The notes under the pieces are model-generated. The model saw nothing but the letters and a program-made list of their open reading frames with translations, did not search any database and was not told where the DNA came from. From Haloechinothrix aidingensis (GTDB taxonomy: Bacteria; Actinomycetota; Actinomycetes; Mycobacteriales; Pseudonocardiaceae), in contig NZ_JACCKD010000006.1 of assembly GCF_013450155.1 (NCBI RefSeq), positions 62,001 through 126,000 of the forward strand: a DNA stretch of 64,000 bases, given 5' to 3'. Made by a program: the position numbers and the translations under genes. Positions 24,399-33,349 of this stretch are shown piece by piece; within the stretch, counting starts at the first letter, position 1, and the number at the start of each line of letters is the position of its first letter.

Positions 24399-24824
24399 AT
24401 GAAGTTCATGATGATCGTCAAGGCCAGCGCCGAGTCGGAGGCGGGCGAGCTGCCCGGCGAGCAGCAGCTGGCCGAGATGGGCGCGTACAACGAGGAGCTC
24501 GTCAGGTCCGGCGTGCTGCTCGACGGCAACGGCCTGCAGGCCAGCTCGAGCGGCGCGCGTGTGCAGTTCTCCGGCAAGGGACAGTCGACCGTGGTAGACG
24601 GCCCGTTCACCGAGACCAAGGAGTTGATCGCCGGCTACTGGGTCATCGATGTGAAGTCCAGGGACGAGGCCATCGCATGGGCCCGCCGCGCGCCGTTCCG
24701 TGGGGGTGAGGTCGAGGTGCGCAAGGTGCACGAGGCCGAGGACTTCGGCGAGAACTTCACACCGGAGCTGCGAGAGGCCGAGGAGCGGCTGCGCGAGCAG
24801 ATCACCGAGCAGCACAAGCAGTAG
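24399..24824 (+). CDS. YciI-family (DGPF domain) protein
   Basis: A 141-residue ferredoxin-like-fold protein. The start at 24399 follows AAGGAG at 6 nt. The family motif is VVDGPFTETKELIAGYWV (DGPF), with FMMIVKASAESE at the start. YciI-like proteins are small dimers of uncertain activity. In actinobacteria DGPF genes are regular neighbours and targets of ECF42 sigma factors, and one follows here in the same direction. The ECF42-like promoter upstream supports control by that sigma factor. Confidence 0.92.
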   Translation: MKFMMIVKASAESEAGELPGEQQLAEMGAYNEELVRSGVLLDGNGLQASSSGARVQFSGKGQSTVVDGPFTETKELIAGYWVIDVKSRDEAIAWARRAPFRGGEVEVRKVHEAEDFGENFTPELREAEERLREQITEQHKQ

Positions 24825-24895
24825 TGGTTGAGCCGAGCCTCGGCTGCGTCAGGACGCCTTGCCGTCGCGGCGCGCGACTGCTCTGATTGGCGGTT

Positions 24896-26149
24896 GTGAC
24901 GGTAACCGACACCCGGCGCGCGGTCGAGGCGGTGTGGCGGATCGAGTCCGCGCGGCTCATCGCAGCTCTCGCGCGGATGGTGCACGACATCGGCGTCGCG
25001 GAGGAGCTCGCCCAGGAGGCGCTCGTGGCGGCGCTGGAACAGTGGCCGGAGTCAGGCGTGCCGGACAGCCCGGGCGCCTGGCTCATGGCCGTCGCGAAGC
25101 GCCGCGCGATCGACCGGTTCCGCAGGCAGGAGCGGTTCGAGCGTAAGCTCTCCGAGCTCGGCAGGGAGCTGGAGACGCAGCAGGTGGCGACCGAGCCGGA
25201 GCTCGATGACATTGGTGACGACCTGCTGCGGCTGGTGTTCACCGCTTGCCACCCGGTGCTGTCGGCCGAGGCGCGGGTCGCTCTCACACTCCGGTTGCTC
25301 GGCGGGCTGACGACCGGGGAGATCGCGCGTGCCTTCCTTGTGCCCGAGCCTACCGTCGCGCAGCGCATCGTGCGGGCGAAGAAGACCCTCGCGAGGAAGA
25401 ACGTGCCGTTCGAGGTTCCGGAGGGCGCCGAGCTCGCTGACCGGCTGTCGTCGGTGCTGGAGGTCATCTACCTGATCTTCAATGAGGGCTACTCCGCGAC
25501 CGCGGGCGACGACTGGATGCGGCCCGAGATGTGCGCGGAGGCCCTGCGGCTCGGCCGGATCGTCGCGCAGCTCGCCCCGGCCGAGCCCGAGGCGCACGGG
25601 CTCGTTGCCCTCATGGAGATCCAGGCATCGCGGGCACGCGCCCGCACCGCGTCTTCCGGCGAGCCCGTCCTGCTTCTCGAGCAGGACCGGGGCCGCTGGG
25701 ACCGGTTGCTGATCCGGCGCGGCCTGGCGGCATTGGAGCGCGCCGGGGCGCTTACGGACTCGCCCGGGCCCTATGCGCTGCAGGCCGAGATCGCTGCCTG
25801 CCACGCGAGGGCGCCCACCCCGGAGGAGACGGACTGGGGCCGTATCGTCGCGCTCTACGCCGACCTGGGTGGGGCAGCGCCCTCGCCGGTTGTGGAGCTG
25901 AACAGGGCCGTCGCGGTGTCGATGGCCTCGGGGCCTGCCGAGGGGCTCGCGCTCGTCGACCAGCTGGCAGGCGAGCCCGCGCTCGCGACGTACCACCTGC
26001 TGCCGAGCGTGCGCGGGGACCTCCTGGTCAAGCTCGGCAGGCACGCCGAGGCCCGCGCGGAGTTCGAGCGAGCCGCGTCGCTGACCGGAAACGAGCGCGA
26101 GCGCGCCCTGCTGCTCGGCCGCGCCGAAGATGCCCGGAAGCGGTCGTGA
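24896..26149 (+). CDS. ECF42-group RNA polymerase sigma factor with C-terminal TPR-like extension
   Basis: A 417-residue ECF sigma factor (GTG at 24896; TTG at 24887 also possible). Region 2 (about 12-85) contains VHDIGVAEELAQEALVAAL and AVAKRRAIDRFRR; region 4 (about 110-165) contains LTTGEIARAFLVPEPTVAQRI. The remaining 230 or so residues, beginning EVIYLIFNEGYSA and ending in TPR-like helices, are the ECF42 hallmark. This extension replaces a classic anti-sigma factor, and none is encoded nearby. Probable target: the YciI gene 72 bp upstream. Confidence 0.93.
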   Translation: MTVTDTRRAVEAVWRIESARLIAALARMVHDIGVAEELAQEALVAALEQWPESGVPDSPGAWLMAVAKRRAIDRFRRQERFERKLSELGRELETQQVATEPELDDIGDDLLRLVFTACHPVLSAEARVALTLRLLGGLTTGEIARAFLVPEPTVAQRIVRAKKTLARKNVPFEVPEGAELADRLSSVLEVIYLIFNEGYSATAGDDWMRPEMCAEALRLGRIVAQLAPAEPEAHGLVALMEIQASRARARTASSGEPVLLLEQDRGRWDRLLIRRGLAALERAGALTDSPGPYALQAEIAACHARAPTPEETDWGRIVALYADLGGAAPSPVVELNRAVAVSMASGPAEGLALVDQLAGEPALATYHLLPSVRGDLLVKLGRHAEARAEFERAASLTGNERERALLLGRAEDARKRS

Positions 26150-26214
26150 GCTCGCAACAGGTGGCGCTGCTGCGGCGGGGGACGGATCGCAGCAACGAGA
26201 TCATCGGACAGAGT

Positions 26215-26262
26215 CTTGTGTGGCACCTCACACTCTCGTATGCTGACCGTACGTACGGTCAG
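26215..26262 (+). promoter_or_regulatory. Promoter overlapped by a perfect 20-bp palindromic operator
   Basis: TTGTGT (26215-26220), 17 bp, TATGCT (26238-26243) form a good housekeeping promoter. The palindrome CTGACCGTACGTACGGTCAG (26243-26262) begins in the -10 and covers the expected start of transcription, so a bound repressor would block initiation. The sequence style fits a TetR-family operator of lipid metabolism; no such regulator gene is adjacent. Confidence 0.82.
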
Positions 26263-26289
26263 TCTCTGGTTCCTGGAGAGGTGAGCTGA

Positions 26290-27843
26290 TTGAGTCGAGG
26301 CGACGTGCTGATGCTCGACGCCCTCCGCCCCTGGGTCGAGCAGGATCCGGGTGGAGTGGCGCTCCGGTTCGAGGAAACGACGCTGACCTGGGAGCAGCTG
26401 GCCGACAGAGTGCTGCGGAACGCCGACGCACAGCGAGCACTCGGCCTGCGTCCCGGCGACCGCGTCGCGTTCGTCGACAAGAACCACGCCGCGTGTCTCG
26501 AGACCACGCTGGCCTGCTCGGCGGCCGGCACGGTGAACGCGGTCGTGAACTTCCGGCTCGCGCCCGCCGAGCTCGTCCATGTGATCAAGGACTCGGCCGC
26601 GCGCGTGCTGTTCGTCGGGCACGAGTTCCGCGAGACCGTGGATGAGCTGCTGCCGGAGCTGCCCGATGTGGAGCGCGTCATCACCGTTGGTGGTGCCCAT
26701 GACGAGTACGAGCCGTTGCTCGCGGCCGCGGCCGCCGTCGATCCCGCGCATTCGGCGAGCGTCGACGACTGCTTCCTGCAGCTGTATACCTCGGGCACGA
26801 CCGGCCATCCCAAGGGCGCGATGCTGACCCATCGTTCCCTCGTGGCACACGGCAGGGCCGCGGCCAGGGGGTTCGGGTTCGAGCGCGACTCGGTGAACAT
26901 GGTGGCGATGCCGCTGTTCCACGTCGGCGGGACCAGTTGGGCACTGGCGGGCATGATGCGGGGCTGCACGACCATCATCGTGCGGGAGGTCGTGCCCGAC
27001 CGGGTCCTGGCGCAGCTCGCGGAAGAGGCGGTCACGCACGCCTTCTTCGTTCCAGCGGTCTTCGGGTTCTTCCTGCAGACGCCCGGTGTCGCCGACTATG
27101 ACTACTCGAGCCTGCGCTGCCTCGGTTACGGTGGGTCGCCCATGCCCACGTCGCTGCTGCGCAGCGCACTCGACGTCTTCCCGGTGGACTTCTACCAGGT
27201 GTACGGGATGACAGAGGCCTCGGGAGTGTTCTGCATCCTCGGGCCCGCCGAGCACCGGGACAGCGCGCATCCGGAGCGGCTCGTGTCGGCCGGGAAGCCC
27301 GTCGACGGTGTCGAGCTCAGAGTCGTCGACCCTGTCACAGGTATGGAGGTTCCCGACGGTCACGTCGGCGAGTTCCACGTGCGCGGCGAGCAGGTCATGG
27401 CGGGCTACTGGCGGCGCCCCGAGGCCACCGGATCGACCATTGTGGATGGTTGGCTGCGCACGGGCGATGCGGGCAGGCGCGACGAGGACGGCTACGTCTA
27501 CGTCGAGGACCGGGTGAAGGACATGGTCATCACCGGAGGTGAGAACGTCTACCCCGCCGAGGTCGAGCGGGTCCTGTCCGAGTATCCGGACGTGGGGGAG
27601 GTGGCCGTCATCGGTGTGCCGGACGATACCTGGGGCGAGTCCGTGAAGGCCGTCGTGGCACCGGGGCCGGGCGCCGAACTCGACACCGAGAAGCTGCTCG
27701 CCTTCGCCGCGGCGAACCTGGCCGGGTACAAGCGACCCAGGAGTGTCGACGTCGTCGAGGCGCTGCCCCGCAACGCCACCGGCAAGATCCTCAAGCGGAG
27801 CTTGCGCGAGCCCTACTGGAAGGGCCGGGAGCGGGCGCTGTGA
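26290..27843 (+). CDS. Acyl-CoA synthetase (AMP-binding, long-chain fatty-acid-CoA ligase-like)
   Basis: A 517-residue adenylate-forming ligase. TTG start with GGAGAGG 8 nt upstream. The AMP-binding P-loop is YTSGTTGHPKGAM, A5 YGMTEASG, A7 WLRTGDAG, A8 KDMVITGGENVYPAEVE and the A10 lysine PRNATGKILKR. It activates a carboxylic acid with ATP and loads it on CoA. The substrate may be a fatty acid or a steroid side-chain acid. A perfect palindromic operator sits on its promoter, suggesting induction by its substrate or the acyl-CoA product. Confidence 0.94.
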   Translation: MSRGDVLMLDALRPWVEQDPGGVALRFEETTLTWEQLADRVLRNADAQRALGLRPGDRVAFVDKNHAACLETTLACSAAGTVNAVVNFRLAPAELVHVIKDSAARVLFVGHEFRETVDELLPELPDVERVITVGGAHDEYEPLLAAAAAVDPAHSASVDDCFLQLYTSGTTGHPKGAMLTHRSLVAHGRAAARGFGFERDSVNMVAMPLFHVGGTSWALAGMMRGCTTIIVREVVPDRVLAQLAEEAVTHAFFVPAVFGFFLQTPGVADYDYSSLRCLGYGGSPMPTSLLRSALDVFPVDFYQVYGMTEASGVFCILGPAEHRDSAHPERLVSAGKPVDGVELRVVDPVTGMEVPDGHVGEFHVRGEQVMAGYWRRPEATGSTIVDGWLRTGDAGRRDEDGYVYVEDRVKDMVITGGENVYPAEVERVLSEYPDVGEVAVIGVPDDTWGESVKAVVAPGPGAELDTEKLLAFAAANLAGYKRPRSVDVVEALPRNATGKILKRSLREPYWKGRERAL

Positions 27844-27895
27844 CAGTCACGCGAGGGCTCGCCGAGGCACCACATGAGGTCGCATGGCGCGATGG

Positions 27896-28702
27896 TCACC
27901 GCTTCGTGCCAGGCCGCCAGATCTTGCCTTCCAGAGTGTACTCGGGCTCAGCGGGCAGCGCGGCCGGTTCGTCCACGGCGTCCGCCATGGCCAGCGCCGA
28001 TATGGCGGCGTCGAAGGCGTCCGCGTTTTCTGCGGCGCGCTCGCGAAACTCCGGCAGCACCGGCACCTCGGAGAGGTACCGCTGTCGTGCGCTCGGGCTG
28101 CTCTTGGACACGGGGCCGGTCAGCAGGCGCGGGAAGATCTCGACGACGACGGGCATGCCGGCCGGGTCGAAGGGCCAGACGTGAAAGCCGGCTTCGCTGA
28201 GCCGGTGCAATGCCTGCATCCCGTACAGCGAGCCGCACCCCACCTGGCCGGCTCCCACGAGCTGGAACACGGACTTGGGGTGAGCTCCGGACGCTCGCGA
28301 CTCGTCCTCGGTGCGGCGGAACTCCTGTTCCGGTGCCAGCGCGGAGGACTTGGCCTTCGTCCAGAAGGGAGGCTCGGGGTCGGTGACCCACTCCGCCAGC
28401 CCCACCTGCCGCATTCGCGGTGTCAACCGCTCACCGGCGAGCGCGGCCCAGAGTCGCCGGGCATCGTAGCCACGTTCCCGGAGGTACCAGGCCGGCAGCG
28501 AGAACGCGAAGTCGATACCGACGATCAGGCCGGGGTCGCGCTGCGCTTCGGCGATCAGGAAGTCGACGAGCTGGTCGCGCGTCCGACCGCTCTCGAGCCG
28601 GGTGAGCCGCCCGCCCGCGGCCTCGGCCAGCCAGATCGCCCGTCGCTGCTCGGGCCCCTTCCTGCCGGACCAGTCGACGGCGATGACGCGCGGTTGTTCC
28701 AC
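27896..28702 (-). CDS. DUF429 family protein (predicted RNase H-like fold)
   Basis: A 268-residue cytosolic protein starting with GTG. The N-terminal VIAVDWSGRKG and IVGIDFAFSLP contain acidic residues placed as in RNase H/ribonuclease-like folds, and PVVVEIFPRLL and ENADAFDAAISALAMA are further DUF429 signatures. It is a predicted nuclease or nucleotidyl-hydrolase without proven substrate. It lies convergent with the acyl-CoA ligase and upstream of nothing obviously related. Confidence 0.8.
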   Translation of the reverse strand: MEQPRVIAVDWSGRKGPEQRRAIWLAEAAGGRLTRLESGRTRDQLVDFLIAEAQRDPGLIVGIDFAFSLPAWYLRERGYDARRLWAALAGERLTPRMRQVGLAEWVTDPEPPFWTKAKSSALAPEQEFRRTEDESRASGAHPKSVFQLVGAGQVGCGSLYGMQALHRLSEAGFHVWPFDPAGMPVVVEIFPRLLTGPVSKSSPSARQRYLSEVPVLPEFRERAAENADAFDAAISALAMADAVDEPAALPAEPEYTLEGKIWRPGTKR

Positions 28703-28828
28703 CGTGAGCAGGCTACCTGCGTGAACGGAGCCGGTACACCGTAGAACCCCGAGACAGCCGGGGTCCGGAGTACGGGCACCCGGTGTACCCCTGCCTGCGG
28801 CCTCGCCTACCGGGCACCGTGGTGGCGG

Positions 28829-30001
28829 TCACCTGGCCCTGCTGGTGGTGGCGACCACCGCCAGCAGGGCGAGACCGATTCCCGCCGCCGCGGCCAGCGG
28901 CACGGGGACGACGAGGGGGAGCAGCATGACCACGGCGAACCCGAGCGGGAAGCGCACAACGGACCACCGGGACAGCTCCTGCCACGCGGGCACGATGCAC
29001 ACGACCCACATCGCGAGGAGGGTCGCCGCGACAGCCAGTGCCAGCGGGAACGCATCCCACCGCTGCAGCCCGGCGAGGTCATCGCCCGGCGAGGCCGAAG
29101 CACGGTCGGCGAGGTATCGCGCCGCGCCGCCGAGCACACCGATCGGGCCGACGATCGCGTAGTGCCCGTACTCCCACAGCGGTGCGAAACGACCGGCCGC
29201 CAGCCGCGCATGCGGGAGGGAGTAGTACAGCCAGAGTACGCACACAGTGCTCACCGCACCGATGACGGCCACGAGGAGCACGGCGCCCGGTGTGGAACCG
29301 GACACGCCCAGCTGGATCGCGTGTACCGTGGCTGCGATGACCTGGGCGGCCACCGTCAGGGTGAACCTGCCGTACCGGCCGGCGAGGTGCGCCGGGTGGG
29401 TCCTGATCGGTGCGCCACGCTGTGCCCAGGCAGGCACGGCCAGTTCCAGTACGGCCAGCACCGCGAACGCTCGCAGCGCCCACGGATCGGGCAGTGCCAG
29501 GCGTCCGAGCCAGCACGCCTGCAGCACGAGCAAACCGGCGGCGAACTTCAGGCAGGTCGCCCGGCGCGGCGGGTCCGCGCCTGCGGCCCGGCACCACTGC
29601 ACAGCCAGCGGCAACCGCATCACCGCGTATCCCACGGTGATCACGGTGAAGTCGTGCTCGGCCACAGCGGCAGGCACACCGGCGGCCAGCGTGGCCGCCC
29701 CGAGGATCTGGACCGTCGTCAGGGCCCAGGTGAGCCCGTCATCGGTGTCGTAGGCGGAACTGAACCAGCTGAAGTTCAGCCAGCCCCACCAGATCGCGAA
29801 GAACACCATCGCGAAACCCAGCACGGCCTGCGCCCACACCCCACTGTGGAGCAGTTCGGTCAGCCGCATGGCGGCGAATCCGGACGCGGTGGCGAATGCG
29901 AGGTCGAACAGCAGCTCCAGCGATGTCTGGCCGCCCGGCTCGGCCGGATGCCTGGCCCGTACCGGCCGGTACAGCGAGCGCGGGACCTGGGCGCTATCCA
30001 C
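28829..30001 (-). CDS. Low temperature requirement A (LtrA) family membrane protein, copy 2
   Basis: A 390-residue polytopic protein with 10-12 hydrophobic helices. The LtrA N-terminal signature SLELLFDLAFATASGFA and WWGWLNFSWFSSAYDTDD is clear. The family is named after a Listeria cold-growth locus; the biochemical role is unknown. It follows the other LtrA gene by 26 bp and shares little more than the family pattern with it, so the pair is an old divergence or a heteromeric complex rather than a fresh duplication. Confidence 0.85.
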   Translation of the reverse strand: MDSAQVPRSLYRPVRARHPAEPGGQTSLELLFDLAFATASGFAAMRLTELLHSGVWAQAVLGFAMVFFAIWWGWLNFSWFSSAYDTDDGLTWALTTVQILGAATLAAGVPAAVAEHDFTVITVGYAVMRLPLAVQWCRAAGADPPRRATCLKFAAGLLVLQACWLGRLALPDPWALRAFAVLAVLELAVPAWAQRGAPIRTHPAHLAGRYGRFTLTVAAQVIAATVHAIQLGVSGSTPGAVLLVAVIGAVSTVCVLWLYYSLPHARLAAGRFAPLWEYGHYAIVGPIGVLGGAARYLADRASASPGDDLAGLQRWDAFPLALAVAATLLAMWVVCIVPAWQELSRWSVVRFPLGFAVVMLLPLVVPVPLAAAAGIGLALLAVVATTSRAR

Positions 30002-30027
30002 CGTGACGTCCGCTCAACACCGGCCGG

Positions 30028-31203
30028 TCAGGCCACGCCGACCTGCGTGCGGATCGCGCTGGAGTAGACCGCCATGCCCAGCATGCACAGCGTGGTGGCG
30101 CCCGCGAGGGCGATCGGTGTGAATATCCCGGTGGTCAGGGCCAGTATCGCCAGCGCGATGATCAGGCAGGCGACGAGTACGCGGGAGAGGGCGAGGGTCC
30201 CGGTGCGCGCCCGGATGTAGATCAGGTTCCCTACCAGGTACAGCACCGGACCACCGGCGATACAACCCACCACAGCCGCGTCGAGATGGTCCAGTGGGTG
30301 TGCGGTGACCTGCTCGATCGAGACGGCCAGCACGATCGCTCCTGCGACCATGACCGCGTGGGCGTAGGCGAACGCCGACCGCGCGATCTCGGTCTGCCGG
30401 GTTCCCTCGGGATCGGACTCGCGTTCGACCTCGATGCGGTACCCGAAGTAGTTCCACCACAGCAGCACCAGCCCGGCGAAGCCGATGACGGTGGCCGCCA
30501 CCACCGGGACCGTCAGCTCGATATCGGTCAGGGTGAACCCCATGATCAGGATCGACTCGCCGAGCGCGATCAGGAACACCAGCCGGTTGCGTTCGGCGAG
30601 ATGCTCGCGGTGCAGCGGCCAGGTCGGCATCGGGGCCGTACCGAAACCGGGGACGGCGAACCGGGCCATCGGAGCCGCGTAGTCGATCACGGCGGCGAGC
30701 GCCCAGATCCAGAGCCGGTCGTCGCCGTCTGCGAGCGCGCCCGCGATCCATGCCACCCCGGCCAGCGCGCTCCAGGTCAGCAGTTTCGCGTAGTTCGCCC
30801 CGAGCTGCGTTCCCCGGCACGCCCACACCATGAAGCCGCTGCGCACCAGCTGCAGCAGCACGTAGGCGGCCGCGAACAGCAGCGCCTCGTCCGCGAATGC
30901 CTCCGGAAGCGCGATCGCCATCCCCAGCGCGAGCAGCATCAGCAGCGCAAGCAGCGCGCGGACCGCGACGTTCTCCGGGTTGAGCCAGTTCATCGCCCAC
31001 GCCGTGTAGTTCCACCCCCACCACACGGCCAGGAACAGCACCACCGTCTCGGCGACGCCGACCACGGTGAGGTGCTCGAGCAGGAAATGGGACAGCTGAA
31101 TGACGGCGAACACGTAGACGAGATCGAAGAACAGCTCGATCGCGCCCACTTCCGGTGCGTGGCCGCCACGGCGCTCGCGCAGTACTGGGCATTCCGCAGG
31201 CAT
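30028..31203 (-). CDS. Low temperature requirement A (LtrA) family membrane protein, copy 1
   Basis: A 391-residue protein with about 11 hydrophobic helices and the LtrA signatures AIELFFDLVYVFAVIQLSHF, LFLAVWWGWNYTAW, HLAERNRLVFLIALGESIL and LLWWNYFG. The last two, with their Arg/Glu in a membrane context, are the most conserved family parts. First gene of a two-gene operon. Confidence 0.9.
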   Translation of the reverse strand: MPAECPVLRERRGGHAPEVGAIELFFDLVYVFAVIQLSHFLLEHLTVVGVAETVVLFLAVWWGWNYTAWAMNWLNPENVAVRALLALLMLLALGMAIALPEAFADEALLFAAAYVLLQLVRSGFMVWACRGTQLGANYAKLLTWSALAGVAWIAGALADGDDRLWIWALAAVIDYAAPMARFAVPGFGTAPMPTWPLHREHLAERNRLVFLIALGESILIMGFTLTDIELTVPVVAATVIGFAGLVLLWWNYFGYRIEVERESDPEGTRQTEIARSAFAYAHAVMVAGAIVLAVSIEQVTAHPLDHLDAAVVGCIAGGPVLYLVGNLIYIRARTGTLALSRVLVACLIIALAILALTTGIFTPIALAGATTLCMLGMAVYSSAIRTQVGVA

Positions 31204-31333
31204 GTGATCAGGTTAGCAATGCGATGCCGGTGTCGCTGACGGTGGCATCCGGGCAGGTCATGGCCACACGCGGACTCTTATCTGCTCATCGCGCGCACGA
31301 CGTGGGGGTATCCATCGTGTTTGTGGAGTCACC

Positions 31334-31364
31334 GGGATTTTCTGTTTCCACCGGAGAAAATTCC
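31334..31364 (+). promoter_or_regulatory. LysR-type T-N11-A inverted repeat upstream of the SDR gene
   Basis: GGGATTTTCT-N11-AGAAAATTCC, arms matching at nine of ten positions, in an unusually AT-rich patch 63 bp before the SDR start. The T-N11-A core is the usual LysR target shape, and a LysR gene lies just beyond the SDR gene. Confidence 0.6.
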
Positions 31365-31426
31365 TTCCCTAACGTGGCGGTCGAAAGTCGACACATCGTG
31401 AACGCGGCCGGGAAAGGAACCAGTAG

Positions 31427-32182
31427 ATGGCAACGAACACACTGCACGACAAGGTGGCCGTTGTGGCCGGAGGCGCCAAGAACCTGGGTGGGCTGCTCAG
31501 CAGGGAGCTCGCCGCGGGCGGCGCCGACGTGGTCGTGCACTACCACGGTGAGCACTCCGCGAGCGATGCGGAGGATACGGCCAAAGCGGTACGTGAGGCC
31601 GGTCGCCGCGCTGTCATTGTTCAGGGCGACCTCACCCAGGTAAGTGAGGTACGCCGGTTGTTTGACACCGCGATCGACGCCTTCGGCGGCGTGGACATCG
31701 CGGTGAACACGGTGGGCATGGTGCTGCGCAAACCCATCCTCGACACGACCGAGGAGGAGTACGACACCATGTTCGCCATCAACTCCAAGGCGGCGTACTT
31801 CTTCCTGCAGGAAGCCGGGCGGCGGCTCGATGACAACGGCAAGATCGTCAACCTGGGCACCTCACTGCTCGCGGCGTTCACCGACGGCTACTCCACCTAT
31901 GCCGGCGGGAAGGCTCCGCTCGAGCACTTCACCCGCGCCGCGGCCAAGGAGTTCGCCGACCGCGGCATCTCGGTGAACACCGTGGCGCCGGGGCCGATGG
32001 ACACCCCGTTCTTCTACCCGCAGGAGACCCCGGAGCGCGTCGAGTTCCACAAGTCGCAGGCCCTGGGCAACCAGCTCACCCAGATCGAGGACATCGTGCC
32101 GATCATCAGGTTCCTGGCCACCGAGGGATGGTGGTTCACCGGCCAGACCGTGTTCCCGAACGGTGGCTACACCACCCGGTGA
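31427..32182 (+). CDS. Short-chain dehydrogenase/reductase (SDR)
   Basis: A 251-residue classical SDR with the NAD(P)-binding start VVAGGAKNLGG (a variant of TGxxxGxG), the NTVGM segment in place of NNAG, catalytic Ser in NLGTSLLAAF and the Tyr-x3-Lys pair in YAGGK. It probably oxidises or reduces a hydroxyl/keto substrate; YHGEHSASDAEDT after strand 2 suggests NADP preference is possible but not certain. AAAGGA precedes the ATG. The LysR gene 132 bp downstream, and the LysR-type repeat upstream, suggest specific control. Confidence 0.92.
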   Translation: MATNTLHDKVAVVAGGAKNLGGLLSRELAAGGADVVVHYHGEHSASDAEDTAKAVREAGRRAVIVQGDLTQVSEVRRLFDTAIDAFGGVDIAVNTVGMVLRKPILDTTEEEYDTMFAINSKAAYFFLQEAGRRLDDNGKIVNLGTSLLAAFTDGYSTYAGGKAPLEHFTRAAAKEFADRGISVNTVAPGPMDTPFFYPQETPERVEFHKSQALGNQLTQIEDIVPIIRFLATEGWWFTGQTVFPNGGYTTR

Positions 32183-32314
32183 GTGCCAGGGGCGGGGCGG
32201 CCCGCGGGCCACCCCGCCCAGTGACACCATCCCGGCCACCTCCGGGAGGCCGGCCGGTCACGGCGTGTGCGACCTGGCCCGCGCGTTCCGGCAGGCGCGG
32301 GCTACCGTCGTCCT

Positions 32315-33220
32315 GTGACACTCGACCTGGATCGCCTGGAGCAGCTCATCGCTGTGGCCGAGGAAGGCAGCGTCACCAGGGCGGCCGCGCGACTGCACCT
32401 GTCACAGCAGGCGTTGAGCACGTCGCTGCGAAACCTCGAACGCGAGGTCGGTGTGGAACTGCTCGACCGCGGCGGCACCGGCATCCGGGTGCTGCCGGCG
32501 GGGGAGGCGCTGATCGCGGACGGCCGCGTGCTCCGGGGCCTTGCCCGGTCGGCGCTGGACCGTGCCCGGCGCATCGGACGCGGCGAGCCGGACGTGCTCC
32601 GGCTCGGCCACACCCCGGCCGTGACCGGTGAGGAACTCGGCACCCTGCTGCACACCGCCCGTACCCTGCACCCGCACCTGCGCATCGAACCCCACCAGGA
32701 GTACCCGGGGACACTTCTGGACCTGCTACTCGACGGGGGTCTCGATCTCGGGTTGTGCCGCGCGATTCGCCCGGTGCAGGGGCTGGCGCGTACCACCCTG
32801 GCCTGGCACCGGCTGCGTATCGCCGTCAGTGCCGAACACCCTCTGGCCACACGCGACAGTGTCGCCTTCGCGGACATCGCCGAGTACACGATCGTCGTGT
32901 GGGGCCGTCCCGGCACGTCGGGCTACACCGACCTCCTCGTGGACACGTGCCGTCGTGCGGGTTTCGAGCCGAGCGTCCAGCGCACCGAGCTCCAGGGTGT
33001 CCCACCGGCGACGGCCGTCGTCGGCACCGGCCACATCGCTTTCGTGACCTCCCGGCCCGGTCCCGCCGCGGGCGGCGCGGCACACGTGATCACCCTGACG
33101 CCACCGGCGCACGTTCCGCTCGTCGCGATCTGGCCCGAGCACGCCGGTTCGCGGGCGCGGGAGACCTTCCTGCGGGCCGTCGCCGAGCACGAGGCCGACC
33201 GCGGTCCGGCGGCCGGCTGA
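32315..33220 (+). CDS. LysR-family transcriptional regulator
   Basis: A 301-residue regulator with GTG start. The winged helix-turn-helix covers 1-60 (LEQLIAVAEEGSVTRAAARLHLSQQALSTSLRNLEREVG), here given by its halves EEGSVTRAAARLHLSQQ and LSTSLRNLEREVG. The C-terminal periplasmic-binding-like ligand domain runs from about 88 (LRLGHTPAV) to the end. It lies downstream of the SDR gene in the same direction, an unusual order for LysR regulators, which are more often divergent. Confidence 0.92.
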   Translation: MTLDLDRLEQLIAVAEEGSVTRAAARLHLSQQALSTSLRNLEREVGVELLDRGGTGIRVLPAGEALIADGRVLRGLARSALDRARRIGRGEPDVLRLGHTPAVTGEELGTLLHTARTLHPHLRIEPHQEYPGTLLDLLLDGGLDLGLCRAIRPVQGLARTTLAWHRLRIAVSAEHPLATRDSVAFADIAEYTIVVWGRPGTSGYTDLLVDTCRRAGFEPSVQRTELQGVPPATAVVGTGHIAFVTSRPGPAAGGAAHVITLTPPAHVPLVAIWPEHAGSRARETFLRAVAEHEADRGPAAG

Positions 33221-33349
33221 CGCACCCCGCGAGCGGTACCGCAGGCGGTCACGAGGCGCCGTCGCGGATTCGCCCGTCGGGGCCCGCCGCACCCGCCGGG
33301 CCGGGGGATCGCTGATCGCCGACGCCGGTCCACGGCGGCCGGATCCCGC

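Noticed and set aside
21975-24815. 946-codon open frame on the minus strand
   Set aside because: Antisense shadow of pnkp and yciI; low-complexity Arg/Gly/Val-rich translation with no domain.
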